Part shown: positions 52,549 through 61,090 of the stretch, one piece after another
Numbering within the stretch: position 1 is the first letter of the stretch
Layout of the letters: each line of letters opens with the position of its first letter
NCBI GenBank assembly: GCA_964494345.1
Contig: CAZBSI010000003.1
Coordinates: 319,854 to 383,853 of the forward strand
Length of the DNA stretch: 64,000 bases
Reading direction: 5' to 3'
Origin: DTKD01 sp964494345
Lineage (GTDB): Bacteria; Armatimonadota; UBA5829
Notes under the pieces: model-generated
Told to the model about the DNA's origin: nothing
Databases searched by the model: none
The model's input: only the letters and a program-made list of their open reading frames with translations
Program-made: the position numbers and the translations under genes

Positions 52549-52577
52549 TTGACAAAGCGGCCTGACTGACGTACATT
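52549..52577 (+). promoter_or_regulatory. promoter of mosaic-amidase copy 3
   Basis: TTGACA at 52549-52554, 17 bp spacer ending ctgacg, TACATT at 52572-52577, then tccaaaca. Transcription would begin near 52584, so an upstream in-frame ATG at 52584 is unlikely to be used. Confidence 0.82.
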
Positions 52578-52628
52578 CCAAACATGAGTCCTCGTGTCTC
52601 TACCACGTTTTATTTGGAGGTATGGAAT

Positions 52629-55600
52629 ATGCACTTACATCGTATCGTCGTCTTGGCGCTGCTTGCAGCGCTACTTGTGACTGGCATTGCTAATGCTCAG
52701 GAACAGGAAGGGTTCAGGCCACAGGCTTTCTCCAATGTATTGGTATGGGACTATGAGCTTGGCCCCATCTTCGAAGCCGCTTCGGTAAAATACCAGGTGC
52801 CGCTGCCACTGTTGTTGGCTCTAGGGCACTTCGGCAGCGCTTTTGAGAACCGCGGGGACGCCCCGACAATCGAGCGCGGCTATGGCATAATGGCGCTTCG
52901 CCAGAACGACTTTGGAGGAACCTCACTTGCGGAAGCCGCCGCGTTGACAGGCGTTTCCGAAGACCAGGTCAAGCGGGACGCAAAATCCAACATTATGGGC
53001 GCGGCTGCCGTGCTTGATGCTTATGCGAAGCAGTTCCAGGTCGACCGCAGCGCCGGGCTTGACGCTTGGCTGGATGTTATCATCAAATATGCTGCTATAG
53101 ATAAAATTGATGCTGAGAACCCGGTTCCGGTGTTTAACCGCATGTTTGCGATGGAAGTATACGAAAAATTGCAGGCTGGCGTGAACACCACGAACTCTAT
53201 GGGTGAGCAATTCACTGCAGCGGCCCAGAATATCGGGTCGATTGATCTCGCGTCTCTTGAGCCGCCGGGGATGAAATCCAAGCCCAACGCTGGTTATTCC
53301 GGAGCGATCTGGTATCCGGCCGCTTCTTGTAATTACTCAGCAGTAAGCACCAATAAGAGCATTTTTGTTGTGCACACTATTGAAGGCACAGCATCCGGAT
53401 GCCTGGGATGGTTCAGAAACTGCGCCGCTCAGACTTCTGCTCATTATGTTTGCTCGGAGGCTGGAACGATCTGGCAGATGGTGGACGAGTGGTATAAAGC
53501 GTGGCACGTCGGCTGCGCCAACAACTACTGTATTGGCTGCGAACACGAGGGTTATGCGAGTTCTGCAAGCCACCCGACTTCTCTGTATAATGCCTCTGCT
53601 TTGCTGGCGCGAGATGTCTGCAACAGATGGGGTATTCCGAAGGTTCACAACCCGTGTCAGCACTCAATTCTGGGTCACGTCGACGTGAACAACTGCTGGT
53701 GTGGCCCCGGTCACTGGGATCCTGGTCCTGGATGGAACTGGAGCTATTATATCCAGCAGGTAGGCGGAGCGCCGCCTCCTCCGACCTGGGCTGCCACGTA
53801 TGTCAATCAATCGTATCCGGCGACTTTGAACACCGGCGAGACGGCTATTGTATGGGCGGAGTTTAAGAATACCGGAACTGGCGACTGGACTCACTCCAAC
53901 ACTTTTTTGGGCACTTCCAGCCCGCAGGATCGTTCCAGCCCGTTCTACAATCCCCCGAACTGGACTGGCGCCAACAGGCCATCTGATGTTGACCAGTGGC
54001 AGGTAAAGACCAACGAGGTCGGTCGGTTCACGTTTATATTGAAGGCTCCCGCAACACCGGGTACCTACACCGAGAAGTATAAACTGGTGCAGGAAGGCGC
54101 GGCGTGGTTCGGACCTGAGATAACCTGGACGATCACCGTCAAAGCCGCTACCGGAAACATAACAGGCACGGTGCGCAACAGCGCTAATAATACTGCTCTT
54201 TCCGGGGTAGCCGTGACCGCCGGCAGCGCTTCGACTACTACGAACACTTCTGGTGTGTATACATTCAGCGGACTTGCACCGGGTTCGTATACCGTGAACG
54301 TATCGAAGGCCGGCTTTACGGCTCAGAGCACATCGGTTACAGTAACTGCGGGCCAGACTACGACTAAAGACTTCAGCCTGGTATCGACCGACACCACCGC
54401 TCCGACGAATCCTTCCGGACTGACCGCGACTGGGATTTCTTCTTCTCAGATCGACCTGTCCTGGACGGCTTCGACCGATTCGGGTGGATCCGGTCTGGCT
54501 GGCTATATAGTCTATCGCAATGGTGCGGAAGTCGGCAGGACCGCATCTACTACTTATTCTGATAACGGACTGGCTCAGAATACAAACTACAGCTACTACG
54601 TCAAAGCGTATGACAACGCCGCAAACGTATCCGGCGCGTCGAACACCGCGTCAGCGGCGACCAAACCCGGAACCGTGCCGATCTTCGAGGACGGATTTAC
54701 TAATGCCAACTACTGGCAGCCTCTGCAGCAGTCTCCGATGGCGAGACCTAATGGACTTGTAATCAGCGGAGAGTATAACCATGGCACGTTTGCCGGCGGC
54801 AATTCGTTTAAGGCCGTTGACTCTGGCGATCCGAACCTCGGAAGCCTGAGCGGACATACGTTCAGCCCGGCTTTCGCAGCGGCGAAATATGAGACGTGGT
54901 TCTATGATGGGTCCGAGAGCGACAGCAGCAGGCAGGGTCTGCAGGTACGGTGCCTGGATGGCAACGGCGGCCTGAAGACAATGTATTACGTAGGAACCTA
55001 CTCTACCGCGCCGGGTGCGTTTAACTCCTACAGTGTGGGATATTATAAGGCTTGCGGCACTGGTTGTACGGGTTGGTATTGGCAGGGAGCTGTTAAGACC
55101 AGAAGCGTCGGATGGCATAAGTTCACCATCGACATTCAGCCGTATACGGGTGCCGGTAACGAGGTAACGTTCTACATTGACGGCGCAAAAGTTGGTAATT
55201 CTGTTGAGCGCACTATCGACACTCAGATATATGGTCTGACGATGGTGGCTTATGGTTATCACTATCGCGTCAATCAGGCCGGGTGGTTTGACGACTGTGC
55301 TATGTATGCCCAGCCGCCGGCAACCCCGACTATGAACGCTGCTACAGCTCTGTCGACTACTGCTATTCGATGGAACGTCAAAGACAACTCGAACAACGAG
55401 ATGGGCTTCAAGGTGCAGACTGCCTCGCAGGCCACGGTGGCCACGGCTACTGTTGCAAATGCAACCGGAAGCGTACTCGCGATGGACGAGAGCGGTTTGA
55501 CGCCGAACACTTCTTATACGAGATTTGCGAAGGCGTTTAACGGCACTCTTGATAGTCTGCCTTCAGCCAACGCGACCAAGTGGACGCTGTCTGTTGCGCC

Positions 55601-57089
55601 GACTACCTCGAACGTGACCTGCGACAAACCGACCGGAACATCTGCGGATGATACATTCAAGTTCACCGCTGTCGGTGGATTCGGATCTGGCACTCTTGCC
55701 AAGTATCAGTATGCCTGGGACACCAGCCCGACACATACCTGGACTGGTAGCGAGGCGACCTGGAACTCTGGTGACCTGATTCTTACGGCGCCTGCACAGG
55801 GCAACTATTACCTGCACGTCAAGGGCTTCAACGGGGAGAACGTGGCTAATGGCACGCTCGACCTTGGCCCTTATGGCTACTTCAACGAGCCGCCGACCAA
55901 CCCGACTTCTGTCACGGAAACTCACGGCGCACAGACCGGGACCTGGCAATCGACCGTTTCGGCTCCTTCATTTACCTGGAGCGGCGCGACGGCTGACTCG
56001 GGAATCGCCGGTTATCTTGTCTACTTCGGGCCTGATTCCGACGGCACCTCGACCAACCTCGTGACCTCTGCGGCTTATACCCCCGCTGCAGTGGGTACGG
56101 GAACGTATTACCTGAGGCTGCGAACCAAGGATAACGTGGGTCAGACTGCTACGAAGTGGTCTACCGCGTTCGAGTTCAAGTATGACAGCACCGCTCCGGC
56201 GGCGCCTGCCGTGTCTGACGACGGAGACTTCACAGGCTCCGCGACTCAGTTGCATGGTATGTGGTATGCCAGTGATGATGAATCCGGCATTGTCGAATAT
56301 CAGTATGCAGTCGGCACATCCGCCGGCGCTGCTGACGTCGTCGGATGGACGTCCGCCGGCGGCGCGATGCAGGCCAATATTGCCATTCCTGGTCAGGGTC
56401 TGCAAGTCGGCCAGGCATACTATATTTCGGCAAAGGCTAAGAACGCTGCCGGTTTGTGGAGTGCGGTGGGATCGTCTGACGGTATCATCCTGGCTCCGGC
56501 TGTGTCGACTATTGCCGAGGCGAAGCTTCTGGCTAATGCGACCCCGGTTGCACTGACCGGCAAACGGGTTACGGCGAGCTATATGTCCGGCTTCTACATT
56601 GAAGAGGATAACAGGACATCTGGCATAATGGTGAGCTCCGACATGCCTCCGGCGAGAGGTTCGCTGGTCACGGTCGGCGGTATGATGGGTGAGAACGCTG
56701 CTGGTGAGAGAGCACTTCTCAACGCGGTAGTCACTGTCGAAGCCGCACCTGATATTGCTGGCATTCCTGCTCCGTTGTATATCACGACTTCTGCCCTCGG
56801 CGGCGGTATGTTCGGCGCTTATACAAAGGGCAAGGACGGCGGCAGCGGACTCAACAACGTTGGTCTGCTGATTAAGGCAACGGGTAGAGTGACAGCGGTC
56901 GGCGAATGGGATATCGACATAACGGATGGCTCGGTTACAGTTAGCGTATTTGGTGGTGGTTTTGAGCTACCTACGCTGGTTGTCGGCGACTTCGTATCTG
57001 CTGTGGGTATCTCCTCACTGGAGTTCGACTCGGTACTCAAGCCGGTTATTCGCCTGGTTGAACCGAGCGGATTGGTTAAGTTGAACTGA
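52629..57089 (+). CDS. secreted mosaic peptidoglycan amidase, copy 3 (no nested domain)
   Basis: 1486 residues from the ATG at 52629, which has GGAGG eight bases upstream and opens the signal peptide MHLHRIVVLALLAALLVTG. Domain order is as in copy 2 (helical domain, Amidase_2 with VVHTIEG, GHVDVN and HWDPGPGWNW, NBR1-like Ig, regulatory-like repeat, fibronectin III, lectin-like, fibronectin-like repeats, OB-like). The nested domain is absent: the lectin-like domain reads WFYDGSESDSSRQGLQVRC without interruption at 54903-54945. DNA identity with the other copies is high in the amidase and C-terminal parts and lower around residues 490-760. Confidence 0.86.
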   Translation: MHLHRIVVLALLAALLVTGIANAQEQEGFRPQAFSNVLVWDYELGPIFEAASVKYQVPLPLLLALGHFGSAFENRGDAPTIERGYGIMALRQNDFGGTSLAEAAALTGVSEDQVKRDAKSNIMGAAAVLDAYAKQFQVDRSAGLDAWLDVIIKYAAIDKIDAENPVPVFNRMFAMEVYEKLQAGVNTTNSMGEQFTAAAQNIGSIDLASLEPPGMKSKPNAGYSGAIWYPAASCNYSAVSTNKSIFVVHTIEGTASGCLGWFRNCAAQTSAHYVCSEAGTIWQMVDEWYKAWHVGCANNYCIGCEHEGYASSASHPTSLYNASALLARDVCNRWGIPKVHNPCQHSILGHVDVNNCWCGPGHWDPGPGWNWSYYIQQVGGAPPPPTWAATYVNQSYPATLNTGETAIVWAEFKNTGTGDWTHSNTFLGTSSPQDRSSPFYNPPNWTGANRPSDVDQWQVKTNEVGRFTFILKAPATPGTYTEKYKLVQEGAAWFGPEITWTITVKAATGNITGTVRNSANNTALSGVAVTAGSASTTTNTSGVYTFSGLAPGSYTVNVSKAGFTAQSTSVTVTAGQTTTKDFSLVSTDTTAPTNPSGLTATGISSSQIDLSWTASTDSGGSGLAGYIVYRNGAEVGRTASTTYSDNGLAQNTNYSYYVKAYDNAANVSGASNTASAATKPGTVPIFEDGFTNANYWQPLQQSPMARPNGLVISGEYNHGTFAGGNSFKAVDSGDPNLGSLSGHTFSPAFAAAKYETWFYDGSESDSSRQGLQVRCLDGNGGLKTMYYVGTYSTAPGAFNSYSVGYYKACGTGCTGWYWQGAVKTRSVGWHKFTIDIQPYTGAGNEVTFYIDGAKVGNSVERTIDTQIYGLTMVAYGYHYRVNQAGWFDDCAMYAQPPATPTMNAATALSTTAIRWNVKDNSNNEMGFKVQTASQATVATATVANATGSVLAMDESGLTPNTSYTRFAKAFNGTLDSLPSANATKWTLSVAPTTSNVTCDKPTGTSADDTFKFTAVGGFGSGTLAKYQYAWDTSPTHTWTGSEATWNSGDLILTAPAQGNYYLHVKGFNGENVANGTLDLGPYGYFNEPPTNPTSVTETHGAQTGTWQSTVSAPSFTWSGATADSGIAGYLVYFGPDSDGTSTNLVTSAAYTPAAVGTGTYYLRLRTKDNVGQTATKWSTAFEFKYDSTAPAAPAVSDDGDFTGSATQLHGMWYASDDESGIVEYQYAVGTSAGAADVVGWTSAGGAMQANIAIPGQGLQVGQAYYISAKAKNAAGLWSAVGSSDGIILAPAVSTIAEAKLLANATPVALTGKRVTASYMSGFYIEEDNRTSGIMVSSDMPPARGSLVTVGGMMGENAAGERALLNAVVTVEAAPDIAGIPAPLYITTSALGGGMFGAYTKGKDGGSGLNNVGLLIKATGRVTAVGEWDIDITDGSVTVSVFGGGFELPTLVVGDFVSAVGISSLEFDSVLKPVIRLVEPSGLVKLN

Positions 57090-57115
57090 AATCAACGCTA
57101 GTTGGTTTCCCTTTC

Positions 57116-57147
57116 GGGCGCGATCTCAGGGTCGCGCCCTTTTTTTG
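57116..57147 (+). terminator. terminator after copy 3
   Basis: Perfect eight-base stem gggcgcga/tcgcgccc followed by a run of seven T. Confidence 0.9.
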
Positions 57148-57207
57148 TGAAGGATTGGCTGGAAAGGCGTCATGTTGCCGGATTCGAACTTCGATTTTTG
57201 TATTATT

Positions 57208-57425
57208 GAAAAAGCGCGAAAGGGCGAGAGCCAGGAATAACGATGTGCATCGTAAGATGGGAAGCCTAAGAAGGCTTGATCGGACTTCGAATCTCGGACA
57301 GCGGATGTCGAAAAAAAGCAGATTTCTCGCTGCGCTCGAAATGACAAGAGGGATGATCGAAGGACAAGGGGGGTGGTCGAAAGGGCGAAGTTCGAAATGA
57401 CGCAGGGGGAGGCCGGAAATGACGG
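57208..57425. repeat. dispersed-repeat copy
   Basis: aaagcgcgaaagggcgagag, then gatcggacttcgaatctcgg and aaaaagcagatttctcgctg with the tgcgctcgaaatgaca part: the same blocks in the same order as at 33914, with a different middle. It fills most of the 422 bp between copy 3 and the GH20 gene. Confidence 0.85.
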
Positions 57426-57474
57426 GGGCGTTCACGTGCTTTTGGGGGTTGATGTGTAGTTTGGGTTGCTCTGC

Positions 57475-57480
57475 TATAAT
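57475..57480 (+). promoter_or_regulatory. -10 box of the GH20 gene
   Basis: Perfect TATAAT; a possible TTGATG (57449-57454) lies 20 bp upstream, which is long. The GAGGAG site before the ATG at 57512 is about 18 bases further. Confidence 0.4.
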
Positions 57481-57511
57481 GTAGTCGCAATAGTAAGTAG
57501 AGGAGACTGCG

Positions 57512-60367
57512 ATGAATAATGTGAGCCTTGTTGCGTTGGCGCTGTTGATGCTGGGGGCGACGGCGGTGGAGTGTTCTGCCAGTCGTCACGTTTGCGATAT
57601 GAGATCAGGCAAGCTCAGCGCGAACTTTAACTGCGGCGGGGGCGGCCTTTCGGTGTGGTATGACGACGTCTGTATTATAAAAGACTCCACTATGTGGCTG
57701 CATAACTCTGCCTGGAATAAGCACTACTACGGGCTGCCGCAGATGAGCGACGACGTCAAGGTGCGTGATATTGATGGCGGTAAGGAAGCCATCATCACCC
57801 ATAAATCGGAGTTTTTCGACGGATCACAGACGATTAAGGTTACTGCAGATAAGGTCAGTGTCGACTTTAAGGGCAAGCTCATAAAAGACATCGCAGACGC
57901 TGATATGGAGTACTGCTTTGGGAAGTTTTGCGCTGCCCCTATACTCGGACGGCCGTTTTCCGGCGTTACAATCGCAGATAAGACCGAAAAGGGAATCGTG
58001 CCCATCCGCGCTACAAGCGAAAGTTCGTGGTCTCAGCAACTTACATCCGAAGCGTTCAGGACACTGGAGATCGACACGCGAATCGGCAAGATGACGCTGG
58101 AGGTGAGCGGTCATCCCGTATCGCTGATAATGATGGACTACCGATCGAATCCATATTACGCGATCGACGAGGTGCCGTATTTTTGGTGTGGGACTAACTG
58201 GCATTTTGACTACGGCAAAGAATATTCCGGCAATGTCACAATCACGATAAAGCCTCATACTAAAACCGAGACTCCCAAAGAAGCCACAATCCCAGTGGGG
58301 ATCGCGCAGGACGAAGACATGCGGCTGGCGCAGTATGGCCCGGTGCATGTGATACCGGAGCCGCAGGAGATGAAGCTGACCGACGGAGCGTTTCGACTGA
58401 CACGAGACACCAGGATAGTGGTAGCGGATTCGGCGAAGCGTGCCGATTTGCGCGGAGCTAACTCGTTTGCCGATGAGGTTGATCTGCTCTACGGTTTTCG
58501 ACCGAAGGTGGTCCGGGAGCGTGAAGCCGGCAAAAACCCGGTGATTCTGGTCGGAGAGGCGGCAAGTAATAAGCTGCTGGCTGCGGCGGCAAGTAAAAGA
58601 GGACTCACAGCCCCGCCGAAAGATGAGGGCTACGCATTAAGCGCGACGCCGTCACAGGTGCTGGTGCTGGGGTATGACCAGCGGGGGTCTTTTTATGGTA
58701 TGCAGACCCTGAAGCAGCTTCTGGTGTCGGATGCGAATGGCGCTGCGATTCAGTCCTGCGAGATCAACGACTGGCCGAGCTTGCCGTTCAGAGGGGTGCA
58801 TATTTTCACATCCAACGAGGCTCTGCCATTCCATAAAAAGCTGATCGACCGCATCCTGGCTCGCTATAAGATGAATAATATAATAATGGAAGTGGAGTTC
58901 GCGAAGTGGGAGACAGACTCCAGCATTGCGGTGCCGTGGGCGCAGGATCAAGCCGAGATCAAAGAAGAGATCAAATACGCGAACGATAACTTCATCGAGA
59001 TCAATCCTCTGATGCAGTCGCTGGGTCATTGCGATTGGCTGTTTTTGATGGGCAAGAATAAGGATATAGCGGAGAATCCGGGCAACCCGTATGCGTATTG
59101 CCCGACTAACCCGCGAACTTATCCGTATATCTTTAAGTTCTACGACGAGGTTATCAAACTCTTCGATAATCCGAGATATGTGCATATAGGGCACGATGAG
59201 GTATCAGAGACCTGGGGATTCCCTATGGACGAAGAGTGTAAGAAAATCGGCTGTCAGCAGTTATTTTTAGACGATACGCTTAAAGTCTACGACCATATCC
59301 GCAAAGCAGGGCCTAAGGTGATGATGTGGGGGGATATGCTCCTTTCGAAAGGCGACAGCCCCGATGCGACGCATGCTCCGAGTGCGAGTGCGGCGAAGAG
59401 GCTGCGGGATAATCTTCCGAAGGATATCGTAATCACGGATTGGCACTATGCCGCAGCTAAGCCGGAAGAATATAAGTCTTTGAAGCTGTTTATGGACGAT
59501 GGTTTCGGTGTGATTGCTGCGACGTGGGATACTCCCGCTAATATCGAAGAATTCGCTCAGCAGGCTAAAAACGTCGGCGCGATGGGGCTACTGCAGACCA
59601 CCTGGGCGGGGTTCAAAAGCGCGGAGAGCAATATAAAGAAGAACTTCAGGCAGTTTTCTGCGTTTATCCTCGCTGCGGAGTACGCCTGGAACAGCGGCAA
59701 GACGGATTTGGATCATTTGCCGTACAGCGCCGATGAGGAGTTCCGCCGGCAGTGGACGCCGAAGTCTATTGCGGCGGTGGATCAAACTGGATTTGTGGTC
59801 GATCTGTCAAAGGCGTATAACGTGAGCCTTGCCGATAACGATAAGCTGACCGGATGGCTCGGGCTTGGCGCACAGCACGATATGTCCGCTGTGCCAACCG
59901 GCCCTACCCGCTTCCGAGGCGATTTGTTTAATCTGGCGGCGGATAACGCGAAGCCATCTGCCGTGCGATTGGCCAGTTCGCTGGACGATAAGGCTTATCC
60001 GAAAAGCGTGAAGATGACTATCGGACGCAAGGCCGACTCACTGCTGTTTTTGCATACGTGTGCATGGACTGATAATAACAACCGCAAGGTCGGATCATAT
60101 AAGATCAATTATGCGGACGGCGCCTCCGAGACGATCGACCTGCAGTATGGCTCCAACATCGTGTCGTGGCTGGATCAGCGCTCAATCGGTGGGGCTGAGA
60201 AAATATGGGGCGGGCGCACCAAAGACGATCAGCGCATATCGCTGTGGCGTCTGCAGTGGGATAACCCGAAGCCCGGTAAGGTTATTGAGTCCATAGAGTT
60301 CAGTTCGGCCGGCACTGAAGCAGGACCAGCGCTCCTGGGGTTGAGCGCGCTACAGAAGAAACAATAG
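57512..60367 (+). CDS. exported GH20 beta-N-acetylhexosaminidase
   Basis: A 951-residue protein with a signal peptide (SLVALALLMLGATAVECSA). About 260 residues of unrecognised beta-rich sequence precede the GH20 N-terminal domain (VIPEPQEMKLTDGAFRL, about 285). The GH20 barrel (about 425-760) has FRGVHIFTSNEALPFHKKLI, QSLGHCDWLF and the catalytic Asp-Glu pair in VHIGHDEVSETWG, with WGDMLLSKGD and ATWDTPANIEEF later. The enzyme would release terminal GlcNAc or GalNAc by substrate-assisted catalysis. A C-terminal 170-residue beta domain follows. Its neighbours suggest joint action with the amidases on muropeptides or glycans (inference). Confidence 0.88.
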   Translation: MNNVSLVALALLMLGATAVECSASRHVCDMRSGKLSANFNCGGGGLSVWYDDVCIIKDSTMWLHNSAWNKHYYGLPQMSDDVKVRDIDGGKEAIITHKSEFFDGSQTIKVTADKVSVDFKGKLIKDIADADMEYCFGKFCAAPILGRPFSGVTIADKTEKGIVPIRATSESSWSQQLTSEAFRTLEIDTRIGKMTLEVSGHPVSLIMMDYRSNPYYAIDEVPYFWCGTNWHFDYGKEYSGNVTITIKPHTKTETPKEATIPVGIAQDEDMRLAQYGPVHVIPEPQEMKLTDGAFRLTRDTRIVVADSAKRADLRGANSFADEVDLLYGFRPKVVREREAGKNPVILVGEAASNKLLAAAASKRGLTAPPKDEGYALSATPSQVLVLGYDQRGSFYGMQTLKQLLVSDANGAAIQSCEINDWPSLPFRGVHIFTSNEALPFHKKLIDRILARYKMNNIIMEVEFAKWETDSSIAVPWAQDQAEIKEEIKYANDNFIEINPLMQSLGHCDWLFLMGKNKDIAENPGNPYAYCPTNPRTYPYIFKFYDEVIKLFDNPRYVHIGHDEVSETWGFPMDEECKKIGCQQLFLDDTLKVYDHIRKAGPKVMMWGDMLLSKGDSPDATHAPSASAAKRLRDNLPKDIVITDWHYAAAKPEEYKSLKLFMDDGFGVIAATWDTPANIEEFAQQAKNVGAMGLLQTTWAGFKSAESNIKKNFRQFSAFILAAEYAWNSGKTDLDHLPYSADEEFRRQWTPKSIAAVDQTGFVVDLSKAYNVSLADNDKLTGWLGLGAQHDMSAVPTGPTRFRGDLFNLAADNAKPSAVRLASSLDDKAYPKSVKMTIGRKADSLLFLHTCAWTDNNNRKVGSYKINYADGASETIDLQYGSNIVSWLDQRSIGGAEKIWGGRTKDDQRISLWRLQWDNPKPGKVIESIEFSSAGTEAGPALLGLSALQKKQ

Positions 60368-60379
60368 AAGACAAATCAG

Positions 60380-60410
60380 TTGGGGTGGCGATATTAGATC
60401 ACCACCCCAA
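60380..60410. terminator. hairpin between convergent genes
   Basis: ttggggtgg/ccaccccaa, nine perfect pairs, between the GH20 gene and the leftward small-protein gene. The T-run is poor on both sides. Confidence 0.5.
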
Positions 60411-60439
60411 ATCAGGCTCACTCTACTTTGGCATCGACG

Positions 60440-60910
60440 TTACTTGCGCTCAAGGATTTTGGTCCTGGATATTTCAGCTACGAGCTGATCACCAGCCTTG
60501 ATGTCAAATGTCTTGGCGTGTATGAAGTAGCCGTCCACCATACCCGCCGGTTCCTTGCCTTTGAGGCGCGGCGCAAGGTCTATCATGCCCCCTAGTTCGG
60601 TTTTAACCGGATGTATGGAGATTCGCAGTTTCGCATTGACGCCCTTGGGTTTGACGCCAGTAGCCTCAACAACCTTTGCAGTCACCTTTGTGCCGGCTTT
60701 TAGAATCACCTTGCGTGCCACATTGACGTCGCGCAGCACATGCAAATCCACCGACTCCCCTGCTTTAAGCGTTTTCGAGCTGATGGCTCGATCGAAGACC
60801 AAAACAACCTCGGTGCCTTTGGGCACTGATACACGTTCGACCGTGACTGCCGCATAAAGCACGGCAGAAGCGAGAACCAGAATAAGCAGGACCTTAGCAA
60901 TAAGTCTCAC
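60440..60910 (-). CDS. small exported protein of unknown function
   Basis: 156 residues from GTG 60910, which has GGGGGAG eight bases upstream; the frame is open to 61009 but the extra residues are not signal-like. A signal peptide (LIAKVLLILVLASAVLYAA) precedes VSVPKGTEVVLVFDRAISS, KAGESVDLHVLRDVNVARKVI and LKAGTKVTAKVVEATGV. This 'pkGT.v.l.f...iss....aGe.v...v..dv.v...vvi..Gt' pattern recurs in small secreted or periplasmic proteins of several phyla, with no function I know. Confidence 0.7.
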   Translation of the reverse strand: MRLIAKVLLILVLASAVLYAAVTVERVSVPKGTEVVLVFDRAISSKTLKAGESVDLHVLRDVNVARKVILKAGTKVTAKVVEATGVKPKGVNAKLRISIHPVKTELGGMIDLAPRLKGKEPAGMVDGYFIHAKTFDIKAGDQLVAEISRTKILERK

Positions 60911-61041
60911 GACAGATGCTCCCCCTTCTACAAATGTGTGTTGTCGCGCCAATGATGCGCTTGCTGACACATTCCAGATTATTCCCAAAACAATTAAACA
61001 ATCAATCAAACCGGGAGCATCAATAGTATTAATAAATCAGG

Positions 61042-61071
61042 CCGCTTCGGGACTACGAACACCCGAAGCGG
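61042..61071 (-). terminator. terminator after the GH99-like gene
   Basis: ccgcttcggg/cccgaagcgg, ten perfect pairs, 20 bases after the stop at 61091. On the minus strand it is followed by an AT-rich tract without a long T-run. Confidence 0.6.
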
Positions 61072-61090
61072 ATCTACCAGAAATTGGCGT

